DNA from: Flavobacterium sp. SM15
GTDB taxonomy: Bacteria; Bacteroidota; Bacteroidia; Flavobacteriales; Flavobacteriaceae
Assembly (NCBI RefSeq): GCF_022012335.1
Contig: NZ_JAKLTO010000006.1
Coordinates: forward strand, 109,631-173,630
Reading direction: 5' to 3'
Length of the DNA stretch: 64,000 nt
Shown here: piece by piece, positions 21,976 to 31,762 of the stretch
How the letters are laid out: every line of letters begins with the position of its first letter
Position numbering within the stretch: position 1 is the stretch's first letter
Program-made: the position numbers and the translations under genes
The notes under the pieces: generated by a model
The model's database searches: none
What the model was told of the DNA's origin: nothing
The model's input: the letters and a program-made list of their open reading frames with translations, nothing else

Positions 21976-24225
21976 GTGGAAACCAAAAACACAAACGATG
22001 GCTATTTCTTTAAATGGACAGCTGATAAACCATTACTCTGGTGTTTTGTGTTTGTTTTTTTCTGTTTTCTTTGTTTTGCAACTCCTCAAAAATCAATTAT
22101 CGATCCTGTCATTTTAAAAGAATTTGAACAGGCAAAACAACTTATTGAGCAAAACAGATATGAGCAATACCAACAAGGAATGCAAATTATTACTGCTTTA
22201 GAGAGCAGACTGATTTTACAAAAAAATTACGACCAGCTTTTATATTTATATTTAGAAATATCGTATTTCCATGTAACCCAATATGATTATAATTCTGCAA
22301 AAAAAGCTCTGGATAAAGCAGAGAAAGTTTTAGAGAAACACAATAATAATTGCATTCGAGGGGAATATTATGAGCATCTTGCAGTATTTTATAATTCACA
22401 AGGAAACGAAGCTTTAGATGAAAAATACACCTTACTTTCCGAAAAATATTTGAGTAAGTATGCACCTAAAGAGAAACAAGTTGATTTGTATTATAACTTG
22501 ACGCTCTTATATTTAAAGAAAAAGGATTGGAATAAAACTCTTCTGAACTCCTATAAATTTTTAAAGATAAATGAGGAAACAGGTGGGAGTAAAGATCAGC
22601 CGGAAATAAACTTAATAATCGCGGAAAGTTATTATAATCTAAATGATTTTGATAAGGCTCTTGAAAACTTATCAATTGCTGAAAAATCCAATATTTTTAC
22701 AAATCATGATGAAAGTTATTTACTAAAATCCCGTTACTATCTCATCTTAGGACAATTATATCAGAAACAAAATAATTTTAAGGCCGCAGCGGAAAACTTA
22801 AAGATAGCCAATGATTATTTCAAAAAACGTTTGGTTTACCGAGTTGTTCAAATGAATCAATCTCTGAACCAAAAAAGAGAACTTGAAGTAAAAAATATAG
22901 AATTTCAGTCTATTATAAAGCAGAACGAACTTAAAACCGAAAATTATAAGTATAAAAATTATCTTTTAATTCTTTGCTTGATAACAATTGTGAGCTTATT
23001 GATCCTGTCTTATTTTCAATATAGAAACGCCCGGTTTAAAAGTTCAACAAATACTTTACTGAACCAGAAAAACGAAGAACTCTCCAAAGTTAATGAAGAA
23101 TTGGAAAGTGCTTTAACAGTGAAAAAAAAATTACTCGACACGATTTCCCACGAGCTGAGAACACCGATTTATACTTTAAATGGTCTGCTTCATTTAATGA
23201 AAGAAGACAAATCGAATTATGAGAAAAATATTGAGCAGTTGGAGGCATCGGTCCAGCATCTTTACAATTTGTCTGGAAATATAATCGAAATCAATGTACT
23301 GGATAGTTTTGACAATAATTATGTTCCCAGAAAAGATGTAGTTTCTCTTGAAAAATTGCTGGTCAAAATACTTACAACAGTTGAGAAAAACAGAAGCGCC
23401 AATAACAACAGTTTTTCGTTGCTTTTTGATAAAACAATCCCTGAAGAAGTAGTTTTTGACGAATCAAAACTGCATCAGGTTTTATTCAGTTTGATCGATA
23501 ATGCCTTTAAATTTTCGAAAGTTGGGGAGGTTGTTGTTCAAGCTAAGAAGTTAACTGAAAATGAGGTTCAATCGGAAATTCAATTCAGTATTAAAGACAA
23601 CGGCATCGGAATTGATCCAAGTATTAAAGACAAAATTTACGATTTGTTCTTTCAGGGTTCAGATAAAATAAATTACGAATATGGAGGTAGTGGTCTTGGG
23701 CTTACTTTAGTAAAAAAGACGCTTGCTCTATTCGGAACAACTATTGTGATCGATTCTGAACTTGAAAAAGGAACTACAATCTCTTTTTCTTTAGTGTTTG
23801 AAAATTATAGACATAAAGAAGAAGAGCTTACCCAAGAACCTGTTATAAAGCAAGTTAAAGATCCTTCACAAATCAAGATATTATTAGTGGAGGACAATAA
23901 AATAAATCAAGTGATTACCAAAAAAATCATAACCAACAAAGGTTATGCCTGTGATGTTGCCAATAATGGTTTTGAAGCCTGTAATATGGTAGGTGAAAGC
24001 GACTATTGCCTTATTTTAATGGACATCATGATGCCGATCATGGATGGTTTTGAAGCTTCAGAATACATTTCAAAATTTAAGCCGGAAATCCCGATTGTTG
24101 CTTTAACAGCAATATCTGAAGATGTAAACAAAGAACTCTTTACAGTAGCCAAAATTAAAAAAGTGCTTAGTAAACCTGTCGATGTTGAGGAACTTTATAG
24201 AACTATTGATGTTTACTGTTCATAA
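21976..24225 (+). CDS. TPR hybrid sensor histidine kinase / response regulator
   Basis: A 749-residue hybrid kinase. The start is GTG at 21976; no upstream ATG is in frame and a hydrophobic segment (about residues 19-37) follows. A periplasmic region (40-320) of helical TPR-like repeats comes next, for example YLYLEISYFHVTQYDYNSAK and AESYYNLNDFDKALENLSIA. A second membrane helix lies near 327-347, then a coiled coil, the phosphoacceptor His392 in DTISHELRTPIY, the ATPase motifs LIDNAFKFSK, DNGIGI and GGSGLGLTL, and a C-terminal receiver with Asp683 in LILMDIMMPIMDG. It has no DNA-binding output domain, so a partner regulator elsewhere is needed. No transmitter partner is adjacent. Confidence 0.9.
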   Translation: METKNTNDGYFFKWTADKPLLWCFVFVFFCFLCFATPQKSIIDPVILKEFEQAKQLIEQNRYEQYQQGMQIITALESRLILQKNYDQLLYLYLEISYFHVTQYDYNSAKKALDKAEKVLEKHNNNCIRGEYYEHLAVFYNSQGNEALDEKYTLLSEKYLSKYAPKEKQVDLYYNLTLLYLKKKDWNKTLLNSYKFLKINEETGGSKDQPEINLIIAESYYNLNDFDKALENLSIAEKSNIFTNHDESYLLKSRYYLILGQLYQKQNNFKAAAENLKIANDYFKKRLVYRVVQMNQSLNQKRELEVKNIEFQSIIKQNELKTENYKYKNYLLILCLITIVSLLILSYFQYRNARFKSSTNTLLNQKNEELSKVNEELESALTVKKKLLDTISHELRTPIYTLNGLLHLMKEDKSNYEKNIEQLEASVQHLYNLSGNIIEINVLDSFDNNYVPRKDVVSLEKLLVKILTTVEKNRSANNNSFSLLFDKTIPEEVVFDESKLHQVLFSLIDNAFKFSKVGEVVVQAKKLTENEVQSEIQFSIKDNGIGIDPSIKDKIYDLFFQGSDKINYEYGGSGLGLTLVKKTLALFGTTIVIDSELEKGTTISFSLVFENYRHKEEELTQEPVIKQVKDPSQIKILLVEDNKINQVITKKIITNKGYACDVANNGFEACNMVGESDYCLILMDIMMPIMDGFEASEYISKFKPEIPIVALTAISEDVNKELFTVAKIKKVLSKPVDVEELYRTIDVYCS

Positions 24226-24255
24226 ATAAAGATTTTAACGTTTTTGACAAAATTT

Positions 24256-25041
24256 CTAGGCATGGTAACTGATACTGCCAAATTTCCAATTAGTGACAAT
24301 CCCGAAAATTGTTATTCCCATAAAAATCAGCTCTAATAGTAAAAGAGTTAGAAATAAGAACATTTTATAAGAGAACTTCAGTTTGCTGTAATTTTCATTG
24401 AAAGCAGAATAGTAGCTGTATATAATATAAAGTAAAATGAAGACTAATCTGGCAATGTTGGAAATATCAGTTATAAAATCAAAATACTTAGTAAATTCAA
24501 AGAAATTTAGCAGATCTGCAAGAATAGTAATGATCATAATTCCTAGAAAGACAATTCCTGCCAAGATAAAATGCTCGCTTAAATTCAGTTTTCTTTTTTT
24601 GAATAGAAGATAACCGTTCAGTGCAAAAAATGGCACAAAACTAAAAATTATTATTTTGTAATATTTTTCAAGGAAAAGATCTATTTTTTGACCTGTTGAA
24701 TCATTTTTTCCAATTGGGCTACTGTAATATACTTCAAAAAGCTGATCGTAATAATGATTCACAAAAAGTTGCAAACCAATAAGTAACAGAATAAAATAGA
24801 ATACATTATAATAGCGGATTCTTTTTCCTGAAATATAATCTAAAGCCGCCTTTCCCGGTCTGATAAGTGCTTCTTTAGCAGTAAAAAGCATTCCTCTTTC
24901 AAAATGCCAGACACCATGCAAAAGATCATGCATGAAAAAATGCTTGAAAGTTATTCTGTGCGTATCAGATTTTTGCCCGCAGTTGGAACAGAACTTCCCA
25001 ATTAGTTGTGTGTCGCAGTTTAAGCAGTTGTGATGAGCCAT
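24256..25041 (-). CDS. DUF3667 membrane protein 1
   Basis: A 261-residue protein: an N-terminal zinc ribbon (CLNCDTQLIGKFCSNCGQKS, residues 5-24) followed by the DUF3667 core HRITFKHFFMHDLLHGVWHF and GKAALDYISGKRIRYYNVF, then about four membrane helices. The function of DUF3667 is unknown. A second member lies at 39707-40720 in this window, with a longer periplasmic or cytosolic loop. It is convergent with the histidine kinase gene and separated from purL by a terminator. Confidence 0.85.
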   Translation of the reverse strand: MAHHNCLNCDTQLIGKFCSNCGQKSDTHRITFKHFFMHDLLHGVWHFERGMLFTAKEALIRPGKAALDYISGKRIRYYNVFYFILLLIGLQLFVNHYYDQLFEVYYSSPIGKNDSTGQKIDLFLEKYYKIIIFSFVPFFALNGYLLFKKRKLNLSEHFILAGIVFLGIMIITILADLLNFFEFTKYFDFITDISNIARLVFILLYIIYSYYSAFNENYSKLKFSYKMFLFLTLLLLELIFMGITIFGIVTNWKFGSISYHA

Positions 25042-25074
25042 GTTTTAATGAGAAAATTTCGCACAATAATACAA

Positions 25075-25102
25075 AAAAGCACCCTAAAAATAGAGTGCTT
25101 TC
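25075..25102 (-). terminator. Terminator after purL
   Basis: On the minus strand AAAGCACTCTA / TAGGGTGCTTT pair (one wobble) around a short TTTT loop and are followed by TTT; the purL stop is 22 bases upstream. Confidence 0.85.
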
Positions 25103-25123
25103 TTTCAGAATTTATTGAAAATC

Positions 25124-28100
25124 TTATTTGTTTTTTGCTTCGATCCATTTACGTGCATTTACAAACGCTTCGTGCCATGGTGTAACTTCGTCTTTGTGTC
25201 CCTGATCCGGATAATGTGCCCAGTTCCAAGGGAAAGTGGAACGCTCAATGTGTGGCATGGTTACTAAGTGACGACCGGTTTTGTCGCACATCATAGCGGT
25301 ATTAAAAACAGAACCGTTCGGGTTTGCCGGATATCCTTCATAACCGTATTTACCTACGATGTTGTATTTTTCTTCAGAATAAGGCAAGTTGAATTTGCCT
25401 TCACCGTGAGAAACCCAAACACCTAAAGTTGTCCCTTCTAAAGAAGAAAGCATCACTGAATTGTTTTTCTGAACCGTTACCGAAGTAAAGATACTTTCGT
25501 GTTTATGTGAATTGTTGTGAAGCATTTTTCCGTGAACTTCATGCTCAGGGTTAATTAACTCTAATTCCATGAATAATTGACAACCGTTACAAATTCCAAC
25601 GGATAAAGTATCTTCACGTTTGAAGAAGTTTTTTAGGGCAGTATTCGCTTTTTCGTTGTACAAGAACGCTCCGGCCCAACCTTTAGCAGAACCTAAAACG
25701 TCTGAATTTGAGAATCCTCCAACAGCTCCGATGAATTGAATGTCTTCCAAAGTTTCACGTCCTGAAATTAAATCCGTCATGTGAACGTCTTTAACATCGA
25801 AACCAGCCAAGAACATTGAATTTGCCATTTCACGCTCGGAATTACTTCCTTTTTCACGGATAATTGCAGCTTTCGGTCTTGGTTTTGAATTGTCGATAAC
25901 CGGTGCTTTTCCGTCAAAATGTGAAGGGAAAGTATACGTTAATGGTTGGTTTTTATAGTTGTCGTAACGCTCTTTTGCCGTTCCGTTTTTCGATTGTTTT
26001 GAATCTAAAAGGAAGGACGTTTTGAACCAAGTATCTCTTAATTTAGAAACACTTAACGTGAAAGCATCATCATTATTGATGAATGTTACCACATCGCCTT
26101 CCACAACAGAACCGATGTTGAAAATTTCAATGTTGTTTTGAGCAAAAACCGCTTCAACTTCAGCATCAGCTTGGAAAACCAAACCAATATTCTCGTTGAA
26201 CAAAGCTTTAACCGTATCTTTTTCTCCTAACGAAGTTAAATCAAACGAAGCTCCTAATTGTACATCAGCAAAACACATTTCCAATAAAGTTGTGATTAAA
26301 CCACCACTTCCGATATCGTGTCCGGCCTTTATTTTACGGTCTTTAATTAAATCCTGTAAAACGTTGAACGCTTTTTTGAAGTAATCAGCATTTTTAATTG
26401 TTGGAACTTCCGAACCGATTTTGTTTAAAACCTGCGCAAAAGAAGAACCTCCCAATTTGAAATTATCCTGCGATAAATTGATATAGTAGATGTTTCCTCC
26501 GTTTCTTTTCAAAACAGGTTCTACAACTTTAGTAATGTTTGAACAGTTTCCGGCTGCTGAAATAATTACCGTTCCTGGTGCGATTACTTCATCATTCGGA
26601 TATTTCTGTTTCATTGATAATGAATCTTTTCCGGTTGGAATGTTGATACCCAATTCGATAGCAAAATCAGAACAACTTTTTACAGCTTCATATAAACGAG
26701 CATCTTCCCCTTCGTTTTTACAAGCCCACATCCAGTTAGCGGATAGGGAAACCGATTTTAAACCGTCCTTTAACGGAGCCCAAACAATGTTTGATAAAGC
26801 TTCCGCAATTGCAGTTCTTGAACCCGCTACCGGATCAACCAAAGCAGAAACAGGGGAGTGTCCAATAGTTGTGGCAATTCCTTCTTTTCCTTTGAAATCC
26901 AAGGCCATTACCCCAACATTGTTTAGTGGTAATTGTAATGGTCCGGCACATTGCTGCTTGGCAACACGTCCACCCACGCAACGGTCTACTTTGTTGGTTA
27001 ACCAGTCTTTACAAGCAACTGCTTCTAATTGTAATACTTGGTTTAAGTAAGTTGGAATATTTTCTGTAGTATATGCTAAATCAGCGTAATTGGTCGCAAC
27101 CGTTTTGTCGGTCATGATGGTTTTTGGCGAACTTCCGAAGAAATCTTCCAAAGCATAATCCATCGGTTTTGCCCCGGTAGTTTTCGATTCGAAGGTAAAA
27201 CGATGATCCGCAGTTACATCACCAACCTGATACATCGGCGAACGTTCACGGTCTGCAATTTTCTGTAAAATATCGATGTCTTCTTCACCAATCACCAATC
27301 CCATTCGTTCCTGAGATTCATTTCCGATGATTTCTTTAGCGGAAAGGGTAGGGTCACCCACCGGTAATTTATCTAAATCGATTAAACCACCTGTTTCTTC
27401 CACTAATTCAGAAAGACAGTTCAAATGTCCTCCCGCTCCGTGATCGTGAATAGACACGATTGGATTGTTATCGCTTTCTACCAAACCACGAATGGCATTG
27501 GCAGCACGTTTTTGCATTTCTGGGTTGGAACGTTGAATAGCGTTCAATTCGATTCCTGAACCGAAAGCGCCTGTATCTGCAGAGGAAACTGCAGCTCCAC
27601 CCATTCCGATTCTATAATTTTCGCCACCAAGAATTACGATTTTATCACCTTGTTGTGGTTTCTTTTTAATCGCTTGGTCTAATTTTCCGTAACCGATTCC
27701 TCCCGCTTGCATGATTACTTTGTCGTAACCGATTTTACGGTTGTTTTCCTCGTGTTCGAAGGTTAAAATGGAACCTGTGATTAACGGTTGTCCGAATTTG
27801 TTACCGAAATCTGAAGCACCATTGGAAGCTTTGATTAAGATATCCATTGGTGTTTGGTACAACCAAGGTCTTTCGTTCATAGCTTCTTCCCAAGTTCTGT
27901 CATTTTCTAAACGAGAATATGAAGTCATGTAAACTGCAGTTCCCGCTAACGGCAATGAACCTTGTCCACCTGCTAAACGGTCACGAATTTCTCCTCCGGA
28001 ACCTGTTGCTGCACCACTAAAAGGTTCAACAGTAGTAGGGAAGTTGTGTGTTTCTGCTTTTAGGGAAAGTACAGAATCGAATTCTTTTTCCTGGTAAAAA

Positions 28101-28792
28101 TCAGGTTTGTCAGCACTTTTTGGTGCAAATTGCGTCACTTTTGGTCCTTTAACGAAAGCAACGTTATCTTTATAGGCAGAAACAATATCGTTAGGATTAG
28201 TTTCCGAAGTTTTCTTGATTAATTTGAAAAGAGAAGTCGGTTTTTCTTCACCATCTACGACAAAGGTTCCGTTGAAGATTTTATGGCGGCAGTGTTCCGA
28301 ATTGGCTTGTGAGAAAGCAAAAACCTCAGAATCGGTTAGTTTTCGTCCTATTTTAACGGCTAAATTATTCAGGTACTCTACTTCTTCGTCGCTTAAAGCT
28401 AAACCTTCCTGTTTGTTGTATGCAGCAATATCCTCAATGTCTAGAATGGCTTCCGGTTGAATGTTGATCGTAAAAATATCTTGGTTTAGTTCTGCATATT
28501 TTTGAGAAATCATCGGGTCGAAAGTGTTGAAATCTGAAGTTGATTTTTCAAATTCCTCAATTCGGATGATTCCCGAAATCCCCATATTCTGAGTAATTTC
28601 AACGGCATTGGTACTCCATGGTGTTACCATAGCGGCACGTGGTCCAACAAAAAAATCCGACAGTGCGGATTTCTCTATTTTATGTGCGCTTCCAAAAAGC
28701 CAGTTTAATTTGTTGATGTCTTCAGTCGATAATTCGTTTTGCGATTGAACAGCAAAAACAGTGTTCGTTTGGTTTCCGAAGAAATGAATCAT
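25124..28792 (-). CDS. purL: Phosphoribosylformylglycinamidine synthase, large single-chain type
   Basis: A 1222-residue enzyme of purine synthesis making FGAM from FGAR, ATP and glutamine. It is the fused form: N-terminal substrate-tunnelling domain (about 1-200; ANSEHCRHKIFNGTF marks the linker), two tandem ATP-binding halves (KAETHNFPTTVEPFSGAATG near 250, GRVAKQQCAGPLQLPLNNVG and the second half near 630-900) and a C-terminal glutamine amidotransferase domain (about 990-1222) with nucleophile Cys in VGICNGCQLFMEL and the His-Glu end in HIERSTFPWNWAH. Length is typical of Bacteroidota and gamma-proteobacteria. It has a near-perfect promoter and its own terminator, so it is a single-gene unit. 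Confidence 0.96.
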   Translation of the reverse strand: MIHFFGNQTNTVFAVQSQNELSTEDINKLNWLFGSAHKIEKSALSDFFVGPRAAMVTPWSTNAVEITQNMGISGIIRIEEFEKSTSDFNTFDPMISQKYAELNQDIFTINIQPEAILDIEDIAAYNKQEGLALSDEEVEYLNNLAVKIGRKLTDSEVFAFSQANSEHCRHKIFNGTFVVDGEEKPTSLFKLIKKTSETNPNDIVSAYKDNVAFVKGPKVTQFAPKSADKPDFYQEKEFDSVLSLKAETHNFPTTVEPFSGAATGSGGEIRDRLAGGQGSLPLAGTAVYMTSYSRLENDRTWEEAMNERPWLYQTPMDILIKASNGASDFGNKFGQPLITGSILTFEHEENNRKIGYDKVIMQAGGIGYGKLDQAIKKKPQQGDKIVILGGENYRIGMGGAAVSSADTGAFGSGIELNAIQRSNPEMQKRAANAIRGLVESDNNPIVSIHDHGAGGHLNCLSELVEETGGLIDLDKLPVGDPTLSAKEIIGNESQERMGLVIGEEDIDILQKIADRERSPMYQVGDVTADHRFTFESKTTGAKPMDYALEDFFGSSPKTIMTDKTVATNYADLAYTTENIPTYLNQVLQLEAVACKDWLTNKVDRCVGGRVAKQQCAGPLQLPLNNVGVMALDFKGKEGIATTIGHSPVSALVDPVAGSRTAIAEALSNIVWAPLKDGLKSVSLSANWMWACKNEGEDARLYEAVKSCSDFAIELGINIPTGKDSLSMKQKYPNDEVIAPGTVIISAAGNCSNITKVVEPVLKRNGGNIYYINLSQDNFKLGGSSFAQVLNKIGSEVPTIKNADYFKKAFNVLQDLIKDRKIKAGHDIGSGGLITTLLEMCFADVQLGASFDLTSLGEKDTVKALFNENIGLVFQADAEVEAVFAQNNIEIFNIGSVVEGDVVTFINNDDAFTLSVSKLRDTWFKTSFLLDSKQSKNGTAKERYDNYKNQPLTYTFPSHFDGKAPVIDNSKPRPKAAIIREKGSNSEREMANSMFLAGFDVKDVHMTDLISGRETLEDIQFIGAVGGFSNSDVLGSAKGWAGAFLYNEKANTALKNFFKREDTLSVGICNGCQLFMELELINPEHEVHGKMLHNNSHKHESIFTSVTVQKNNSVMLSSLEGTTLGVWVSHGEGKFNLPYSEEKYNIVGKYGYEGYPANPNGSVFNTAMMCDKTGRHLVTMPHIERSTFPWNWAHYPDQGHKDEVTPWHEAFVNARKWIEAKNK

Positions 28793-28865
28793 TGTTGTAG
28801 TTGTTTTATTCCGTTACGTTCCATACAGTTAGGGGCGCTCCGGGTGTGTTGTTGTTTTGAAAGTG

Positions 28866-28895
28866 CAAATTTATTCCAAAAAAATCAGTTAACAA
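28866..28895 (-). promoter_or_regulatory. purL promoter TTG-N19-TAAATTTG
   Basis: On the minus strand TTG (28893-28895), exactly 19 bases, then TAAATTTG (28866-28873). This is the textbook Bacteroidota pattern. The leader to the ATG at 28792 is about 66 bases. Confidence 0.85.
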
Positions 28896-28908
28896 AGTTT
28901 GTCATCAT

Positions 28909-28942
28909 AAAAAAAGCACAAGATTTAACCTGTGCTTTTTAT
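28909..28942 (-). terminator. Terminator after the DUF1579 gene
   Basis: AAAAAGCACA-AGATTTAACC-TGTGCTTTTT, 10-bp stem. It isolates the DUF1579 gene from the purL promoter, which begins just upstream in minus-strand terms. Confidence 0.9.
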
Positions 28943-28961
28943 GAAAAATCATTACATGAAA

Positions 28962-29609
28962 TTATTTCTTTTTTGTCGAAAGAATTTCCATGTTTTTGTA
29001 TTCTTTTCCGTCGTAACCGGTATCAAACATTTCCATTTTACGGGTATTGTCATCAACAACAGTAACAACTTCTCTCATTTTTTTGGTTTTTTTCGTAACC
29101 GGATCTACGCAGTCTCCTTCAAAGCTGAATTGTTTGGTTGCCGGATCATATTTTCCTTTCATGATCATAATTCCTGTTCCCATATTGTCAATCCATGTTG
29201 ACGTATATTCCTGAGTTGCGTTGTCATAAGCTAAAGTACTTTTACCTTCGAAGGGCATTCCCATGAAGTTTCCTTTGTGGATACCTTCCTGATAACGTCC
29301 GCCCATTACCGTTTTGTATTCTGCAGAGACAGCTTGTTTCATTGGTTCGGCACCAGCGTTCATCCACATGGTCATTTCACCGTTCCATGTTCCGTTTTCA
29401 GCCATCATCATTTTGTGAGCTTCTCCCGGAGTTGCATATTCCATCCATGCTTTGTTTATAGCTGCTGAATCAGGAATCACAGCCGCAGCTTCTTCTGTTT
29501 TTGTAGCTGTTGAATCTACTGAAGACTGAGCGTCTGCCTTTTTCTCGTCTTTTTTGCAGGCAACTAAACTTAACGAAGCAATTGCCAGAGTAAGAATTGT
29601 TTTGTTCAT
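28962..29609 (-). CDS. DUF1579 family lipoprotein
   Basis: A 215-residue exported lipoprotein with signal ending in LVAC (Cys18), a low-complexity Asp/Glu/Ala linker, then a beta-rich DUF1579 domain with MMMAENGTWNGEMTMWMNAG, YQEGIHKGNFMGMPFEGKST and TSTWIDNMGTGIMIMKGKYD. DUF1579 is a lipocalin-like barrel of unknown ligand. The start ATG is 20 bases after the stop of the next gene on the minus strand, so the two are likely co-transcribed. Confidence 0.85.
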   Translation of the reverse strand: MNKTILTLAIASLSLVACKKDEKKADAQSSVDSTATKTEEAAAVIPDSAAINKAWMEYATPGEAHKMMMAENGTWNGEMTMWMNAGAEPMKQAVSAEYKTVMGGRYQEGIHKGNFMGMPFEGKSTLAYDNATQEYTSTWIDNMGTGIMIMKGKYDPATKQFSFEGDCVDPVTKKTKKMREVVTVVDDNTRKMEMFDTGYDGKEYKNMEILSTKKK

Positions 29610-29628
29610 AATTTATTTTGGTTTTTGG

Positions 29629-31191
29629 TTAAAACGTGATAGAATTATAAGCGCCCAAATCTGGTGGTGTTGCAGTAGGTCTGTCTTTTCCTAGTATATC
29701 TTTTGGAACTGGAATTGTAAGAACATCACCTTTTGCAACAGCATCCGAAGTACTTCCAATAATGAACTGATTTTTAGAAGGATTTTTAAACACAGGTTTA
29801 TTAGTTGAAGACGTTTTAGCAATCAAACAACCCGGATAATTAGCTGTGTTAGCAATAGGGTATAACGGATCATTCTGAAACTGGCCAAAATCAAAGAATT
29901 TAATCATGCAATGATTGAAAAGATAATCAAAATTGAATCCGGATACTTTTTTTAGTGCAAGACTGTAGTTTGTACTTCCGTAAATAATGCAGTTATCGAA
30001 TCGGGCATTGATTGCGGCTCCGTCATTATCAAGAGTTAAACAGGTTTGGTTTGGCCTTGACCAATAGTTTGCAATGGTACAATGTTTAAAACTGTAATTT
30101 CCGCCTAAAGAGCAGGATAAACTCGAATTTCCACAATTGTTTATTACCAGATTTTCACCTTCAATAGTAGCAGTTCTGGCAAGGATACCATTATTGGAAC
30201 AGTTGTAAATTTGTGAATTTGTGATTTTAAGTTTTGGCGTTGTTGTTTCCTTTATTCTTTGGATAAAAATTCCAACCGCCGCGTTTTTAATTGTTAAATG
30301 GTTGATGGTGTTATTGTTTCCGGAAAATAATAAAACCGTTCCCCATTGTCCCGGAACTTCCGAAAAATCATATTCCAATCGGTCGGATTCGAAAACTACT
30401 TCGTTATCAATAGCGACAGTTCCGTCAGGATTGTAAGTACTTGCATTTCCGTCAATGTTTAGTGTTCCGGTATCGTCTACAATTAAACCGGAATCCGCAT
30501 GAAAATGAACTTTTGTTCCTTGGGCAATGTTTAGAGTTTTTCCGTTGGGAACTAAGGCATAGCCGTAAACGACATAAGGTTTGCTACTCGTCCAGTTCAA
30601 TTCTTCCGGAGTGGAAAGCTCGTGACCAATAATATCTGACGCTTCCCCATTTAAAATAAGTTTTTCTTTAATATTAGCAGGTAAAGTTCTGTTTGGTTTG
30701 ATGAAAACAGCATCCTTTACTAAAGTTACTAAATCGACCGTTTGCGGAGCGGAACTTATATTACTGAATTCGATTTTATCCGTGTAAAGGTATTGAGAGT
30801 TTGGTCCGTTGAATTCGCTGTAATCGATAGTGGTTTCAATAAAGATGAACAGACTGTCATTGGCAAGCAGTTCAACATTTTTGAAAATTTTCCCGTCACC
30901 GATGCCGTTTCCATCGTTGTCTTCACCCATCATGCCATCAACGGTGATGCGGTATTTTGAATTATTCCCTTGAGATAATTGAACGGTCGGGATTTTGATG
31001 TCTTTGTCACTTCGGTTGTAAACTTTTAAAGTATAAGTACTCGAACCTATGTTTGTGAAAACAGTGTCTAAATAGACGGTTTGTTTTGAAAACTCAAGGC
31101 CTCCGGTGCTCGATTCAAATTCGAAATCGTCTCGGCATGAGCTTAATAAAGTTAAAATACCAAGTACCAAAAAGGTAAAAAAGTGGCGCAT
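29629..31191 (-). CDS. Lipoprotein with right-handed parallel beta-helix
   Basis: A 520-residue lipoprotein if started at the ATG at 31191, which gives a compact signal MRHFFTFLVLGILTLLSSC; an alternative start at 31230 adds 13 residues. Residues 30-150 look like an immunoglobulin-like beta-sandwich (LEFSKQTVYLDTVFTNIGSS), followed by repeated short strands that resemble parallel beta-helix rungs (LTIKNAAVGIFI, ITNSQIYNCSNNGI, ARFDNCIIYGSTNYSL). The C-terminus ends DILGKDRPTATPPDLGAYNS, a motif seen at the end of polysaccharide-binding or adhesion proteins of this type. The role is likely surface carbohydrate or adhesion related, unproven. Confidence 0.78.
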   Translation of the reverse strand: MRHFFTFLVLGILTLLSSCRDDFEFESSTGGLEFSKQTVYLDTVFTNIGSSTYTLKVYNRSDKDIKIPTVQLSQGNNSKYRITVDGMMGEDNDGNGIGDGKIFKNVELLANDSLFIFIETTIDYSEFNGPNSQYLYTDKIEFSNISSAPQTVDLVTLVKDAVFIKPNRTLPANIKEKLILNGEASDIIGHELSTPEELNWTSSKPYVVYGYALVPNGKTLNIAQGTKVHFHADSGLIVDDTGTLNIDGNASTYNPDGTVAIDNEVVFESDRLEYDFSEVPGQWGTVLLFSGNNNTINHLTIKNAAVGIFIQRIKETTTPKLKITNSQIYNCSNNGILARTATIEGENLVINNCGNSSLSCSLGGNYSFKHCTIANYWSRPNQTCLTLDNDGAAINARFDNCIIYGSTNYSLALKKVSGFNFDYLFNHCMIKFFDFGQFQNDPLYPIANTANYPGCLIAKTSSTNKPVFKNPSKNQFIIGSTSDAVAKGDVLTIPVPKDILGKDRPTATPPDLGAYNSITF

Positions 31192-31333
31192 AAAAGTTTT
31201 TGATTTGTGTAAAAACATCGTTTTATTCAAAATTTAAAGAATTTTCAGAGGTCTAAATTAACGTTTTTTTAGACAAATTAGTTTGTTAGTGGCATTAAAA
31301 ACTTTCATAAATTTACATTTTAAACCCAAAACT

Positions 31334-31762
31334 ATGTCTTTCGATAAAGAAAAAGTATTACAGCTTTGCAAAAAATTTTCTCAAAATACTTTAATGGAAA
31401 CCCTTGAAATGGAATTTACCGATGCAGGTGAAGATTTTTTGGTAGCTACAATGCCGGTAAATCCTCGCGTTCATCAGCCAATGGGACTGCTTCATGGTGG
31501 AGCTTCAGTAGCGCTCGCAGAAAGTGTGGGAAGTGCAGCCTCCATTATGTTTATTAATCCTGCGGAGGAGGAAGTAAGAGGTATTGAGATTTCTGCAAAT
31601 CATTTAAAAAGTAAAAGAGAAGGACTAGTTACCGGTACCGCAAGAATTATTCATAAAGGAAGGACAGTACATCTTTGGGAAATTAAAATCACAGATGAAG
31701 AAGGCAACTTGATTTCACTTTGTAAGTTAACCAATATGGTGTTGCCAAGAAAAAGAAGCTAA
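31334..31762 (+). CDS. menI: Hotdog-fold acyl-CoA thioesterase, likely DHNA-CoA hydrolase
   Basis: A 142-residue PaaI-type hotdog thioesterase. The start is the ATG at 31334 (MSFDKEKVLQ); upstream codons to 31283 look like leader sequence. Catalytic features: NPRVHQPMGLLHGGASVALAE (about residues 41-61), with the loop His-Gly-Gly and the Glu in the active-site helix. Its stop overlaps the start of an isochorismate synthase gene by one base. Isochorismate synthase begins menaquinone synthesis and a hotdog thioesterase removes CoA from dihydroxynaphthoyl-CoA near its end, so a MenI role is the sensible reading. Generic PaaI-like activity remains possible. Confidence 0.8.
   Translation: MSFDKEKVLQLCKKFSQNTLMETLEMEFTDAGEDFLVATMPVNPRVHQPMGLLHGGASVALAESVGSAASIMFINPAEEEVRGIEISANHLKSKREGLVTGTARIIHKGRTVHLWEIKITDEEGNLISLCKLTNMVLPRKRS

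Noticed and set aside
26490..27050. A 186-codon antisense frame inside purL
   Set aside because: It lies opposite a well-conserved coding region and has no recognisable protein character.
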